From positions 744,001 to 808,000 of the forward strand of contig NZ_ATCL01000020.1 of NCBI RefSeq assembly GCF_000416965.1: 64,000 nucleotides of DNA, given 5' to 3'. The notes under the pieces were generated by a model. That model made no database searches, was not told the origin of the DNA, and was given only the letters and a program-made list of their open reading frames with translations. Origin of the DNA: Exiguobacterium chiriqhucha RW-2 (lineage in GTDB: Bacteria > Bacillota > Bacilli > Exiguobacteriales > Exiguobacteriaceae). Of this stretch, positions 31,873-43,249 are shown one piece after another (within the stretch, counting starts at the first letter, position 1; every line of letters begins with the position of its first letter). A program made the position numbers and the translations under genes.

Positions 31873-33360
31873 ATGAACGGTGTATTGATTTCGATTACAG
31901 TGTATATGGCGCTCATGGTGTTACTCGGTGTCATCGCCTATCGGCGGACTGAGAGCATTGGCGACTATATGCTCGGAGGACGTGGCCTTGGTCCGGCCGT
32001 GGCGGCTTTGTCGGCCGGTGCCTCCGATATGAGTGGTTGGCTATTGATGGGGTTGCCGGGGGCGATGTTCGCGACCGGACTCTCAAGCGGATGGATTGTC
32101 ATCGGGTTGACGATCGGCGCTTACTTGAACTGGTTGCTCGTCGCACCTCGTTTACGGACTTATTCATATTTGTCAGAGGATGCCATTACGATACCAGATT
32201 TCTTCGAGAAACGATTTAAGGACTCACGTGGGACGCTGCGGACGTTCTCTGCAGCTGTGACACTCGTCTTCTTCACGCTCTATGCCACGAGCGGGTTCGT
32301 GGCCGGTGGTCGCTTGTTCGAAGCGGTCTTTGATATCAATTTTGGGACCGGTGTCTTCATTTTGGCTTCTATCATCATCATCTATACGTTCATCGGCGGC
32401 TTCTTGGCCGTCAGTTGGACCGACTTCGTCCAAGGACTCATCATGTTGTTCGCTCTCATCCTCGTACCGGCTATCGCCATCACGGCGACCGACGGGGTGA
32501 GCGCCGCGTTCCAGACAATCGGTGATATCGATGAGGCGCTACTTGATCCATTGACAGGACAGTCGCTTATCGGCATCGTCTCGCTCTTCGCTTGGGGTCT
32601 CGGTTATTTCGGGCAACCACACATCATCGTCCGTTTTATGGCCATCGAGAAGTTGCAAGACATTAAGAAGGCCCGACGCATCGGCATCTCGTGGATGTTG
32701 TTCACCGTCGTCGGGGCCATGGCGACCGGATTGTTCGGACTCGCCTACTATACTCAGCGCGGTCTTGAAATCGACAACCCAGAAAATGTATTCATCAATC
32801 TATCTGATTTGTTGTTCGTCGATCTCATCACCGGTGTGTTGCTCGCAGCCTTGCTTGCAGCCATCATGTCGACGATCTCGTCACAGCTCCTCGTCTCATC
32901 GAGTGCGGCGACGACTGATTTCTATCAGAAGTTCTTCCGCAAAGACGCCGGCGACCGCGAACTCGTCATGGTCGGACGGATTACCGTCATCCTCGTCTCG
33001 CTCATTTCGATTTGGCTCGCGTTCGGGGCGGATGACACGATTTTAAACTTGGTCGGATATGCCTGGGCCGGATTCGGCTCATCGTTCGGTCCACTCATCC
33101 TGTTCAGCCTGTTCTGGAAACGGACGACGCGTCAAGGCGCGCTGGCCGGGATGTTGACCGGTGCGTTCATCGTCATCGTCTGGAAAAACGTTGCTGCCGA
33201 TTGGTTCGGGACCTTCGGCGAGCTATATGAGATGATTCCTGCCTTCTTCTTGTCGAGCCTCGCCATTTATGTCGTCAGTTTGCTGACACCGCCACCGAGC
33301 ACGACGATCACGAACGAGTTCGAGGAAATGGAACACATCTTGAAGACAGAACGGATTTAA
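31873..33360 (+). CDS. putP: Sodium/proline symporter
   Basis: A 495-aa member of the solute:sodium symporter family with 13 helices. GGRGLGPAVAALSAGASDMSGW, the substrate/sodium region SWTDFVQGLIM and IMSTISSQLLVSSSAATTDFY match PutP/OpuE. AGGGGGATGTTGT precedes the ATG. No putA/rocA genes lie alongside. The cre site suggests use as a carbon or nitrogen source transporter; osmoprotection is the alternative. Confidence 0.92.
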   Translation: MNGVLISITVYMALMVLLGVIAYRRTESIGDYMLGGRGLGPAVAALSAGASDMSGWLLMGLPGAMFATGLSSGWIVIGLTIGAYLNWLLVAPRLRTYSYLSEDAITIPDFFEKRFKDSRGTLRTFSAAVTLVFFTLYATSGFVAGGRLFEAVFDINFGTGVFILASIIIIYTFIGGFLAVSWTDFVQGLIMLFALILVPAIAITATDGVSAAFQTIGDIDEALLDPLTGQSLIGIVSLFAWGLGYFGQPHIIVRFMAIEKLQDIKKARRIGISWMLFTVVGAMATGLFGLAYYTQRGLEIDNPENVFINLSDLLFVDLITGVLLAALLAAIMSTISSQLLVSSSAATTDFYQKFFRKDAGDRELVMVGRITVILVSLISIWLAFGADDTILNLVGYAWAGFGSSFGPLILFSLFWKRTTRQGALAGMLTGAFIVIVWKNVAADWFGTFGELYEMIPAFFLSSLAIYVVSLLTPPPSTTITNEFEEMEHILKTERI

Positions 33361-33367
33361 CACTCGG

Positions 33368-33399
33368 AGTGCCATGCTACTATAGCCTGGCACTTTTTT
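33368..33399 (+). terminator. putP terminator
   Basis: AGTGCCA and TGGCACT around 13 bases, followed by TTTTTT. Confidence 0.75.
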
Positions 33400-33486
33400 C
33401 TTGTGCCCTGACAAGGACATTCTTCTTCCATGGCGAATGACTTGAGTAGACCAGTTTGGATCACACGAAAGGAAGTGACTCGTCCG

Positions 33487-34641
33487 TTGAAACGAGTAAT
33501 CCCGTATAAACAAGCCATGTTGACCTTGCCCCTCCTCTTTCTGTTCGGCTGTGCGACCGCTGACGTCGAGACGTCTACGGAGCAAACGGAGACTCCGGCA
33601 CCAGAGACAGAGGCGGAGGCGGAAGCCCCGGCCCCTGTTCCTGAAGAGCCAGAACCCGTCGTGACGACGACGTCGCTCTATGCGATTGGCGATATCTTAT
33701 TGCACGACAGCGTGTATAATGCCGCCAAGCGCGGAGACGGCTATGATTTCACCGCCGCCTTCGAACCGATCGCTCCGATTTTGACCGAGGCCGACATCGC
33801 CATCGCCAACCAAGAGAGCATGATTGGGGGCAGTGAAATCGGTTTATCGAGTTATCCCGCCTTCAACAGTCCGTATGAGGTCGGCGATGCGCTCCAAGAC
33901 GCTGGCGTCGACTTGGTAACGACGGCGAACAACCATACGCTCGACCGGGGTGTCACGGCCATCGAGAATTCAATCGCGCACTGGAACGAGATCGGCATGC
34001 CGTACACCGGTTCATTCTTATCGGAGGCGGACAAGTCCGAGCTTCGGACGCTGACCGAGAATGACATCTCATTTGCCTTTCTCGCCTATACGTACGGGAC
34101 GAATGGAGTCGTTCCGAAACAACCGTATCACGTCAATTACATTGATCTCGAGGCGATGACCCCTGAAATCGAAGCGGCCGAGCAAGCGGCCGATATCACG
34201 GTCGTCTCGCTTCATTTCGGGAACGAATACGAGACGGTCCCGAACGAGGCGCAACAGACGCTCGTCCAACAACTGTCCGACCTCGGGGTCGATCTCATCA
34301 TCGGCCACCATCCCCACGTCCTCCAACCGGTCGCCTGGGTGGATGGCGCCGAAGGCAATCGGACGTTCGTCGCCTACTCGCTCGGCAACTTCCTGTCCGG
34401 ACAACAAGGGGACGACCGGAATACAGGTGGCATCGTCGGCATCGATGTCGTCAAGACGGTCGAGGCGGATGAGACGACGTTCGAACTCGCCAACCCGATG
34501 TTCTATCCGACGTTCACCCGCCGCACAAGTGCCGACGGTCCGTTCGAGGTCGTCCCGTTACAGTCGGCCAAGCCGGAGCTGTTCGAGGCCACGAGCCAAC
34601 ATATGTCGCAGTGGATGCCAGAGCTCGAAATCGTCCAATGA
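33487..34641 (+). CDS. CapA-like lipoprotein (PgsA/CapA metallophosphatase fold)
   Basis: A 384-aa lipoprotein. The likely start is the TTG at 33487, after AAAGGAAG, giving KR and a hydrophobic stretch to the lipobox LFGC. A linker rich in Glu, Ala, Pro and Thr follows (about 22-55). The CapA domain has AIGDILLHDSV, TANNHTLDRG, SLHFGNEY, GHHPHVLQP and YSLGNFLSG. Family members take part in polyglutamate capsule synthesis; no pgsBC lies nearby, so the role may differ. The ATG at 33520 is an alternative start. Confidence 0.88.
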   Translation: MKRVIPYKQAMLTLPLLFLFGCATADVETSTEQTETPAPETEAEAEAPAPVPEEPEPVVTTTSLYAIGDILLHDSVYNAAKRGDGYDFTAAFEPIAPILTEADIAIANQESMIGGSEIGLSSYPAFNSPYEVGDALQDAGVDLVTTANNHTLDRGVTAIENSIAHWNEIGMPYTGSFLSEADKSELRTLTENDISFAFLAYTYGTNGVVPKQPYHVNYIDLEAMTPEIEAAEQAADITVVSLHFGNEYETVPNEAQQTLVQQLSDLGVDLIIGHHPHVLQPVAWVDGAEGNRTFVAYSLGNFLSGQQGDDRNTGGIVGIDVVKTVEADETTFELANPMFYPTFTRRTSADGPFEVVPLQSAKPELFEATSQHMSQWMPELEIVQ

Positions 34642-34642
34642 A

Positions 34643-34674
34643 GGATCACTTTCACAAGTGATTCTTTTTTTTTT
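34643..34674 (+). terminator. Rho-independent terminator
   Basis: GATCACTT and AAGTGATT around TCAC, followed by ten T. Confidence 0.88.
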
Positions 34675-34737
34675 CGCCAAAAAGGTTGCTTTACGGCGAA
34701 GCATACGTTAGAGTAATTCGTATATTTATAAATACAG

Positions 34738-34753
34738 ATGAATAATTATGTAT
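34738..34753 (+). promoter_or_regulatory. Possible ArgR box
   Basis: ATGAATAATTATGTAT resembles an ARG box with one good half (TGAAT) and one degenerate half. It lies 16 bases before argG. Assigned mainly from context. Confidence 0.3.
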
Positions 34754-34768
34754 AAGGGGTGTAAGGAA

Positions 34769-35980
34769 ATGAAACAAAAACTCGTATTAGCTTATTCAGG
34801 TGGACTTGATACATCGGTCGCAATCAAATGGTTGGATGAACAAGGGTATGACGTCATCGCCTGCTGTTTGAACGTCGGCGAAGGAAAAGACTTGGAACGC
34901 ATTCAACAGAAAGCACTCAAAGTTGGGGCCATCAAATCGGTCGTCATCGATGCGGTCGATGAATTCGTCAACGATTTCGCCCGTTACTCGATGCAGGCAC
35001 ATACGATGTATGAAGGCGTCTATCCGCTCGTCTCTGCCCTATCGCGCCCGCTCATCTCGAAGAAGCTAGTCGAGGTCGCACAAGCCGAAGGTGCCATCGC
35101 CGTCGCTCACGGATGCACGGGGAAAGGGAACGACCAAGTCCGGTTCGAAGTGTCGATCCATGCGCTCGACCCGTCGCTTGAAATCATCGCCCCGGTGCGG
35201 GAGTGGAAATGGTCGCGGGAAGAAGAGATCGCCTATGCGGCCGAGCACGGTATTCCAATCCCGATCGTCCAAGAAGAACCGTTCTCGATCGACCAAAACA
35301 TTTGGGGCCGGGCCGTCGAATGCGGTATCCTCGAGGACCCTTGGGCCGCCCCACCAGCGAGTGCCTACGAATTGACGGCGCAACTCGAAGACACACCGAA
35401 CGAACCGACGTATGTCGAAATCGAATTCAACGCCGGTGTACCGGTCGCCATCAATGGACAAGCGGCGACGTTCACAGCGATTCTTGAGCAGTTGAATATC
35501 GTCGCCGGGGCCCACGGCATCGGGAAAATCGACCATATCGAGAACCGGGTCGTCGGCATCAAATCGCGGGAAGTGTACGAGGCACCGGGTGCGATGACGC
35601 TCATCACCGCACACCAGGCGCTCGAGGCACTCACACTCGTCCGGGAAGTCGCCCATTTTAAACCGATCGTCGAACAGAAGTTGACAGAGACGATTTATAA
35701 TGGCTTATGGTACTCACCATTGACGAAAGCACTCCTCGCCTTCATCGATGAGACGCAACAGACGGTGACAGGTACGGTCCGGATGAAACTGTTCAAAGGG
35801 CAAGCCATCGTCGACGGACGGAAATCGCCAATCTCGCTCTATGACGAGCACCTCGCGACATATACGTCAGCCGACACGTTCGACCAACAAGCGGCCGTAG
35901 GCTTCATCAAGTTATGGGGGCTGCCGACGAAAGTGCAAGCGGAAGTGCTCGCAGAGAAAGGAACGATGGTGCATGAGTAA
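34769..35980 (+). CDS. argG: Argininosuccinate synthase
   Basis: A 403-aa enzyme joining citrulline and aspartate with ATP in arginine synthesis. The N-type ATP-pyrophosphatase loop AYSGGLDTS is at 8-16, and [22 protein letters not shown] and [17 protein letters not shown] follow. The ATG at 34769 follows AAGGGG. It overlaps argH by 8 bases, forming an argGH operon. Confidence 0.97.
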   Translation: MKQKLVLAYSGGLDTSVAIKWLDEQGYDVIACCLNVGEGKDLERIQQKALKVGAIKSVVIDAVDEFVNDFARYSMQAHTMYEGVYPLVSALSRPLISKKLVEVAQAEGAIAVAHGCTGKGNDQVRFEVSIHALDPSLEIIAPVREWKWSREEEIAYAAEHGIPIPIVQEEPFSIDQNIWGRAVECGILEDPWAAPPASAYELTAQLEDTPNEPTYVEIEFNAGVPVAINGQAATFTAILEQLNIVAGAHGIGKIDHIENRVVGIKSREVYEAPGAMTLITAHQALEALTLVREVAHFKPIVEQKLTETIYNGLWYSPLTKALLAFIDETQQTVTGTVRMKLFKGQAIVDGRKSPISLYDEHLATYTSADTFDQQAAVGFIKLWGLPTKVQAEVLAEKGTMVHE

Positions 35981-37355
35981 ATTATGGGGCGGCCGGTTCG
36001 AACAGACGGCCAGTGAATGGGTCGACGAGTTCGGGGCCTCGATTCATTTCGACGCCCAGCTCGTGTTAGAAGATATCGAAGGGAGCATCGCCCACGTGAC
36101 GATGCTCGGGGAGCAACATATTTTGACAGCAGATGAAGTCGCGCAAATCGTCGCTGGTCTGAAGACGCTAGCCAAGAAGGCACAAGCGAGCGAATTGACG
36201 TTCAACGTCTTCCATGAAGATATTCATATGAACCTCGAGGCGTTGTTGCATGAAGAGATCGGGCCCGTCGCTGGAAAGATACACACGGCCCGTAGCCGGA
36301 ACGACCAGGTCGCGACCGATATGCACCTCTATTTGAAGCGCCGCGTCCTCGAGACAATCGAAGGGATTGAAGCCGTGCAGACGGCACTCTATGACCACGC
36401 CGCTCAAAACGTTGAGTCGATCATGCCGGGCTATACGCACTTGCAACGGGCCCAGCCGGTGTCGCTCGCCCATCACTTGCTCGCTTACTTCTGGATGCTC
36501 GAGCGCGACAAGGAGCGTTTCAGTGACAGCTTGAAACGGATCGACATGAGCCCGCTCGGTGCCGGGGCTCTCGCCGGGACGACGTTCCCGATCGACCGCC
36601 ATCGTTCGGCCGAGTTGCTTGGCTTCGCCAACGTATATCCGAACAGCCTGGACGCCGTCAGCGACCGTGATTTCATCTTGGAATTTTTATCGAACGCGTC
36701 GCTCCTCATGATGCACTTGTCACGGTTCTGCGAGGAGTTGATTCTTTGGAGCAGTGAAGAGTATCGGTTCATCACGATCTCTGACGTATTCTCAACGGGA
36801 TCGAGCATGATGCCTCAGAAGAAGAACCCGGACATGGCCGAACTCGTCCGCGGGAAGTCGGGACGGGTCGTCGGCAATCTGATGGGGCTGCTAACCATCA
36901 TGAAAGGCTTGCCGCTCGCCTATAACAAAGATCTGCAAGAAGACAAGGAAGGCATGTTTGACACCGTCAAGACGCTTCAAGGGAGCCTCAGCATCATGGC
37001 CGGCATGATTCAAGACATGACGTTCCACACGGACACGATGAAACAAGCGACCGAGCGCGATTTTTCGAACGCAACCGAGCTCGCCGACTATTTGACGGCA
37101 AAAGGCATGCCGTTCCGGGAGGCGCATGAAGTGACGGGGACACTCGTCCGCTACTGTATCGATCATCGTCTGTATTTGGCGGAGCTGCCGATTGAGACGT
37201 ATCATGCCCACTCTGGATTGATTGAACAGGACGTGTACGAGGCACTCTCACCGGTGACGGCCGTCAAACGTCGCAACAGCTACGGCGGAACAGGGTTCGA
37301 CTCCGTCCGTACGCAATTGAGCGAAGCAAAAGCCAAGTTACCGACCAACGTGTAA
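35973..37355 (+). CDS. argH: Argininosuccinate lyase
   Basis: A 460-aa enzyme that splits argininosuccinate to arginine and fumarate. Signature [12 protein letters not shown], with [25 protein letters not shown] and [12 protein letters not shown]. It starts within the end of argG (ATGAGTAA), so translation is coupled. A convergent terminator follows. Confidence 0.97.
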   Translation: MSKLWGGRFEQTASEWVDEFGASIHFDAQLVLEDIEGSIAHVTMLGEQHILTADEVAQIVAGLKTLAKKAQASELTFNVFHEDIHMNLEALLHEEIGPVAGKIHTARSRNDQVATDMHLYLKRRVLETIEGIEAVQTALYDHAAQNVESIMPGYTHLQRAQPVSLAHHLLAYFWMLERDKERFSDSLKRIDMSPLGAGALAGTTFPIDRHRSAELLGFANVYPNSLDAVSDRDFILEFLSNASLLMMHLSRFCEELILWSSEEYRFITISDVFSTGSSMMPQKKNPDMAELVRGKSGRVVGNLMGLLTIMKGLPLAYNKDLQEDKEGMFDTVKTLQGSLSIMAGMIQDMTFHTDTMKQATERDFSNATELADYLTAKGMPFREAHEVTGTLVRYCIDHRLYLAELPIETYHAHSGLIEQDVYEALSPVTAVKRRNSYGGTGFDSVRTQLSEAKAKLPTNV

Positions 37356-37364
37356 CGAATAAAT

Positions 37365-37405
37365 CAAAACAAGCGTCCGTTCCGCGAGGAATGGACGCTT
37401 GTTCA
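37365..37405. terminator. Terminator between argH and the GH1 gene
   Basis: AACAAGCGTCC (37368-37378) pairs with GGACGCTTGTT (37393-37403), with inner TTCC/GGAA pairs. T run is poor, serving converging genes. Confidence 0.65.
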
Positions 37406-37423
37406 TGTTGATGACTCCGTTGA

Positions 37424-39004
<1,581 letters not shown>

Positions 39005-39074
39005 TTATTTATCATTTTTAGTAAATTTGTAATACAATTTGCAGATACACCTAATCGATAGGAGAGATGATTTG

Positions 39075-40271
39075 ATGGATGTGAATCAGAGAGACACGAA
39101 TCAGGATTACACGTATTGGTGCCGGTTGTTGCATCAGACTACCCATCTGTCCGTGTTATTTTACAAAGACCGATTATCGTTACAGATGGCGTATCCAGAA
39201 ACATCATTCATTCCCCCTTCTTTACGTCAACTTCTGGAGCGGTTAACTCTCTTAAATGAGCCTTCTAACATACCGGTTTGGCGTCGTCTCAATTCGAACG
39301 TACAGGTCGTGACGTTGGTCATCACCGACAACGAGCAGCCGATTGGCCTTTTCATTCTCGGTCCGTGTCTGGATTCGGCAGAAGTGGAACCGAACAGTTT
39401 TACGAATGGCTTTCCTGTTTTTTCGCGACAAGACCTACTGCATGTAGCCGTGCTCGCGACCTCGATTTTGACCACGAGACGACTCTCTACGTCCGATGTC
39501 GTCCTAGATGAGGATTCGTCCAAGCGTCGCACGACAACCGAGGATACGAAAACCTATGAACGAGAGCTGTTCAAAAACAGGCAAGACATTTCATTCCACG
39601 CGACGTATCAATCTGAGCGGATGACGTTACGGTGTGTCAAGGAAGGCCAGAAGGAAGAATTACTTCAGCGACTGGCATCACCCGATCGCGATGGACGAAT
39701 CGGAGTGCTCTCAAAACAGAGCACTTTACGAAATGAAAAAAACCTTCATATTTCTACTATCACTTTAGCGACACGTTATGCGATCGAAGGAGGGCTTCAT
39801 CCGGAAACGGCATATACGATGAGCGATCACTATATCCAAGGGGCCGAAGAACTTCGAACGATTGAAGCTGTACAACGTTACACCAAAGAGGCGTTATGCG
39901 AATTCACGGATCAAGTAAACAAATCAAAACAGCTTCGACATAGCGCCCCGATCATCAAATGCCAGTCGTACGTCTTTAAACATCTGTATGACGCCATCTC
40001 CTTACAAGACGTCGCTCGATTCGTGAATCTTCATCCCAACTATTTGTCGTCCCTGTTTAAGAAAGAAGTCGGGCTTTCGTTCACAGAGTATGTGTTGCGA
40101 GAAAAGATAGCGGAAGCCAAAAAACTGTTAAAGTACACCGATTCCTCTCTTTCTGAAATTTATACATGGCTTAATTTCCACGACCAGAGCCATTTCACAA
40201 AAGTCTTTAAAACCTACACGGGCACGACTCCCAAACAATTCAAGCAACACGAGCACATGCCAACGATGTGA
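39075..40271 (+). CDS. AraC-family transcriptional regulator
   Basis: A 398-aa regulator with the DNA-binding domain at the C-terminus (about 300-395: two helix-turn-helix units, LQDVARFVNLHPNYLSSLFKKEVG and YTWLNFHDQSHFTKVFKTYTGTTPKQF). The N-terminal region of about 290 residues is a putative sensor without a clear family, similar in layout to the long AraC regulators of PTS sugar operons. GGAGAG supports the ATG at 39075. Transcribed divergently from the GH1 gene. Confidence 0.88.
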   Translation: MDVNQRDTNQDYTYWCRLLHQTTHLSVLFYKDRLSLQMAYPETSFIPPSLRQLLERLTLLNEPSNIPVWRRLNSNVQVVTLVITDNEQPIGLFILGPCLDSAEVEPNSFTNGFPVFSRQDLLHVAVLATSILTTRRLSTSDVVLDEDSSKRRTTTEDTKTYERELFKNRQDISFHATYQSERMTLRCVKEGQKEELLQRLASPDRDGRIGVLSKQSTLRNEKNLHISTITLATRYAIEGGLHPETAYTMSDHYIQGAEELRTIEAVQRYTKEALCEFTDQVNKSKQLRHSAPIIKCQSYVFKHLYDAISLQDVARFVNLHPNYLSSLFKKEVGLSFTEYVLREKIAEAKKLLKYTDSSLSEIYTWLNFHDQSHFTKVFKTYTGTTPKQFKQHEHMPTM

Positions 40272-40409
40272 ATTTGAATCTCCAACATATGGAGTTAGTT
40301 TCACGCTCAACGTTAAAAGTGTCCGTAGGCGTAAAAACATCCTCAATACGCCGTGGTTTGGAGTGTCTGCCTAAAGCTGAATTTGTAGGCTCAAGCTGTA
40401 TACGACCAG

Positions 40410-40425
40410 GTACTTAGTTTAGTAC
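40410..40425. repeat. Short palindrome upstream of bioY
   Basis: GTACT and AGTAC around TAGTTT. No T run follows. It lies in the 220-bp gap between the AraC gene and bioY. Confidence 0.4.
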
Positions 40426-40445
40426 TTGCCAACTTCTTACGATGA

Positions 40446-40474
40446 TGTTAACCTAACTTTAGTCAACGTTAACA
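40446..40474. promoter_or_regulatory. BirA operator of bioY
   Basis: TGTTAAC (40446-40452) and GTTAACA (40468-40474) are perfect inverted half sites 15 bp apart, as in Gram-positive biotin-repressor boxes, 17 bases before the bioY start. Confidence 0.85.
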
Positions 40475-40491
40475 GAAAAGGGGTTTACATA

Positions 40492-41022
40492 GTGAAAATT
40501 CATGATATGACACAAATTGCTATCGGTGCCGCGCTGCTCGCGAGCATCGGTTCGATTGCCATCCCAATCGGTCCGGTCCCAATTACGCTGCAAATGCTCG
40601 GTATCATGACGGTCGCTTCCGTCCTCGGTGCCAAAAAAGGCGGGCTCGCCGTCATCGTCTATCTCTTGCTGGGCTTAATCGGCCTTCCAGTACTCAGCGG
40701 TTCGGGCGGACTTGCCCCGTTCGTCGGTCCGACGGTCGGATACTTGCTCGCCTTCCCAATCGCGGCCTTTTTGATTGGCTGGTCATCGGAACGGCATCAT
40801 TCGTTCCCTGCCCTCATCGGCTACAACGTCTTATTTGGACTCGGTCTTGTCTATTTGCTCGGCAGTCTTGGCTTGCAAGCCGTGTTTGGCATGACGTTCA
40901 TCGATGCGCTCAAAGTGAACATTCCGTTCATCATCGGCGACTTAATCAAAGCAGTGTTGGCGGCAGCTATCGCTTATAAAGTGTCCACTAACCCTCAAAT
41001 GCGCAAAACCCTCGCCTCTTGA
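40492..41022 (+). CDS. bioY: Biotin ECF transporter S component
   Basis: A 176-aa membrane protein with six helices. The BioY pattern is clear: IAIPIGPVPITLQMLGIM, VYLLLGLIGLPVLSGSGGLAPFVGPTVGYLLAFP. The start is the GTG at 40492, after AAGGGG. BioY binds biotin and works alone or with a shared ECF module. The BirA box upstream fits biotin control. Confidence 0.95.
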   Translation: MKIHDMTQIAIGAALLASIGSIAIPIGPVPITLQMLGIMTVASVLGAKKGGLAVIVYLLLGLIGLPVLSGSGGLAPFVGPTVGYLLAFPIAAFLIGWSSERHHSFPALIGYNVLFGLGLVYLLGSLGLQAVFGMTFIDALKVNIPFIIGDLIKAVLAAAIAYKVSTNPQMRKTLAS

Positions 41023-41085
41023 AGGTTCAAACGTTTCAGCGGAAAGTATAGGTGGAACGTATATAGTATGGAAGGGGGTGTCCTT

Positions 41086-41274
41086 ATGAGCGATTCGACG
41101 TTTAAAAAACGTTTGGCTAAAGCGACCCATCGCTTTCCGAAAGGACAACGACGCGGAAAAGACGAGACGCGGCACGAGAAGCGCGATATCGAGGCGTTCG
41201 AACGACGTCTGCGGGAAGCGAAAAGTAAAGTCGGAGAGATTCAAGAAAACATTGACCATATTGCCAGACGTTAA
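41086..41274 (+). CDS. Small basic coiled-coil protein, 62 aa
   Basis: Not recognised. A charged helical protein (MSDSTFKKRLAKATHRFPKG, then FERRLREAKSKVGEIQENID). AGGGGGTG precedes the ATG at 41086. It is followed by its own terminator. Confidence 0.7.
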   Translation: MSDSTFKKRLAKATHRFPKGQRRGKDETRHEKRDIEAFERRLREAKSKVGEIQENIDHIARR

Positions 41275-41301
41275 AACCTCGTCCTCGGACGGGGTTTTTT
41301 T
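41275..41301 (+). terminator. Rho-independent terminator
   Basis: AACCTCGTC and GACGGGGTT (one G-U pair) around CTCG, then seven T. Confidence 0.85.
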
Positions 41302-41369
41302 ACTGTGCTGAACTGGTTAAGAATGCTCGGTACGTCGCATCGATCGAATAGCCTTAGTATATCCCCACA

Positions 41370-41398
41370 AATAAACCCCCGTCCGTAGACGAGGGTTT
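41370..41398 (-). terminator. Terminator of the TauE gene
   Basis: Minus strand AAACCCTCGTC and GACGGGGGTTT around TACG, followed by ATTT. Confidence 0.75.
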
Positions 41399-41402
41399 GG
41401 GA

Positions 41403-42251
41403 TCACTTCAAACGCGGTCGGATGAACAGCGCGACGATGAACGAGAGTGCGAGCACGACGAGCAGTCCGAGCGAGAGATCGTTATAACCGAGCAAATTGA
41501 GGGCGACACTGATGGCGACGGCGACATAGAAACCACCGAGCGCCTTTTTGACGAGTTGCGAACTGAACCGCTGCAACTGTTTCGCCCCGATCGGTGAACC
41601 AATCATCGCACCGGCGATGAGCGCCAAGCCGTGCCAATAGTTCGCATCGGCTCCGGCAACGGCATAGTTGATCACGCCCGAGACGACGATGAGGAACGCC
41701 GCGGCGATACTCGTCCCGACGGCCCGTTTCATCTCGGTGTTGAGTAACTTGACTTGAAGTGGCGTCAATACGAACCCACCGCTGACACCCATAAGTGACG
41801 AGATGAATCCGCCGAACAACCCGATGAACCCGAGGCGTGGGACCGACTCCGAACCGACGCTACCTTCTTCGTGCTGTTTCGACCGGAAGAACGAGACGGC
41901 GAAATACGTCAACAGCGCGATATAGGCGAGCGAGATGACCGGCTTCGCGCCGTCGAGTGTCTCTAGATAAAATACGAGCGGCGTCGCCACCCACGTCCCG
42001 ACGACCCCGAACGCGCCAATCAAGAGGGCGTGTTTCGGATTGACGTTCTTTAATTTGATATGGGAGATCGTACCGGCCGTCGTCGACCCGAGCGTGAGCA
42101 TGAGACTGAGGGCGATGGCTGCGCTCGCCTCGTATCCGAAGACGAGCAAGAGCGGCGTGAGTAAAATCCCGCCCCCGATGCCGAAGAATCCGCTCAAAAT
42201 TCCGATGAGCGTTCCGAGCAAAAGAAACGATAGTAATGCTGTGACGTCCAT
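41403..42251 (-). CDS. TauE/SafE (DUF81) sulfite/organic-anion exporter family
   Basis: A 282-aa membrane protein with eight helices and the duplicated DUF81 motif: LSGFFGIGGGILLTPLLLVFG in the first half and SSLMGVSGGFVLTPLQVKLL in the second. Members move sulfite, sulfoacetate or other anions. AAGAAGG lies 7 bases before the ATG at 42251. No sulfur genes are adjacent, so the substrate is open. Confidence 0.88.
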   Translation of the reverse strand: MDVTALLSFLLLGTLIGILSGFFGIGGGILLTPLLLVFGYEASAAIALSLMLTLGSTTAGTISHIKLKNVNPKHALLIGAFGVVGTWVATPLVFYLETLDGAKPVISLAYIALLTYFAVSFFRSKQHEEGSVGSESVPRLGFIGLFGGFISSLMGVSGGFVLTPLQVKLLNTEMKRAVGTSIAAAFLIVVSGVINYAVAGADANYWHGLALIAGAMIGSPIGAKQLQRFSSQLVKKALGGFYVAVAISVALNLLGYNDLSLGLLVVLALSFIVALFIRPRLK

Positions 42252-42292
42252 GAACAAACCTTCTTTCTTTCCTTTTCATAACTAATCATAAC

Positions 42293-42317
42293 AAAAAAGG
42301 AGCGCATGTTGCGCCCC
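42293..42317 (-). terminator. Rho-independent terminator
   Basis: Minus strand GGGGCGCA and TGCGCTCC (one mismatch) around a 3-base loop, followed by TTTTTT. Confidence 0.8.
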
Positions 42318-42321
42318 TCAC

Positions 42322-43209
42322 TTACAACACACGCTCTAAAAATTCGAATACCGTCCGGCGATATTCGGTTTGGAACGAGCGATGCGACTGCACGTGCCCA
42401 TCATTCTCGGTCACCCACAGTTCGACATCCTCGCCGGCTTTGGCCAATTGCTCGCTCTCGCTAACGGGAATGGCATCGTCACCTTGACTATGAATCAATA
42501 ACACCGGTGCCTCGATTTGGGCCATATCGTCAATCGGTTTGACCACATCCGCGTCGAGCCCCGTGAACCAAGGCGTCACCGTCATGATGACCGGTGTGAA
42601 CGGGAAGTTCGGTAAATCGCTCCATACCGGCAGATTCGTCTCGAGATAGCCGCGGAGGTCACTGAACGGGCTATCGGCGATGACGGCGGCGACATCGGTC
42701 TCGTCAGCCGTCGCGAGTGCCGTCGCGGCACCCATCGAAACCCCATATAAGACGATGGGCCCGTCCGAGCGCTCTTTCGCGTACGCGATGGCGGCAGCAA
42801 GGTCAGATTGCTCCTTCGCCCCGACCGTCACGCGATCCCCTTCTGAAATTCCGGAGCCGCGAAAGTCGAACGTCAAAAACTGATATCCTTGCTCATGGAA
42901 TTCCGGAATCAATTCTTTGAGCGGCAAATCGGATTGTTCACGGTTCTTCCCGTAGCCATGCGCGAAGACAATCGTCGCACGCGGCGTCGGATGCGGGATC
43001 CACCAGCCGTATAAATCCTGTTGATCCTCTGATTCGATCGTGATGTTCTCATACTTGACGCCTAGCGTCTTCGGGGTGAACGTCAACGTCTCCCGTTCAG
43101 GTGACGTCAATTGATCCCCGATGTGGGCCGAGATGCCCACGACGGCAAGAAACGCGACGAGAACCAACACCCCGACGGCGATTCCCATATATTTGACCCA
43201 GCGATTCAT
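42322..43209 (-). CDS. Membrane-anchored alpha/beta hydrolase (YqkD-like)
   Basis: A 295-aa serine hydrolase anchored by an N-terminal helix (about 8-29). Motifs: VFAHGYGKNRE, TFDFRGSGISEG, the elbow YGVSMGAA, the acid Asp in HSQGDDAIP and His in NDGHVQSH. Same family as the gene at 9199-10098. AGGAGAGGGG precedes the start. The substrate is unknown. Confidence 0.9.
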   Translation of the reverse strand: MNRWVKYMGIAVGVLVLVAFLAVVGISAHIGDQLTSPERETLTFTPKTLGVKYENITIESEDQQDLYGWWIPHPTPRATIVFAHGYGKNREQSDLPLKELIPEFHEQGYQFLTFDFRGSGISEGDRVTVGAKEQSDLAAAIAYAKERSDGPIVLYGVSMGAATALATADETDVAAVIADSPFSDLRGYLETNLPVWSDLPNFPFTPVIMTVTPWFTGLDADVVKPIDDMAQIEAPVLLIHSQGDDAIPVSESEQLAKAGEDVELWVTENDGHVQSHRSFQTEYRRTVFEFLERVL

Positions 43210-43249
43210 CGCAGTGCCCCTCTCCTAAGTATAGTTCGCATCAGCCGTC

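Noticed and set aside
41022-41085. SigB-type promoter before the 62-aa gene
   Set aside because: GTTTCA is present but no GGGTAT at proper distance.
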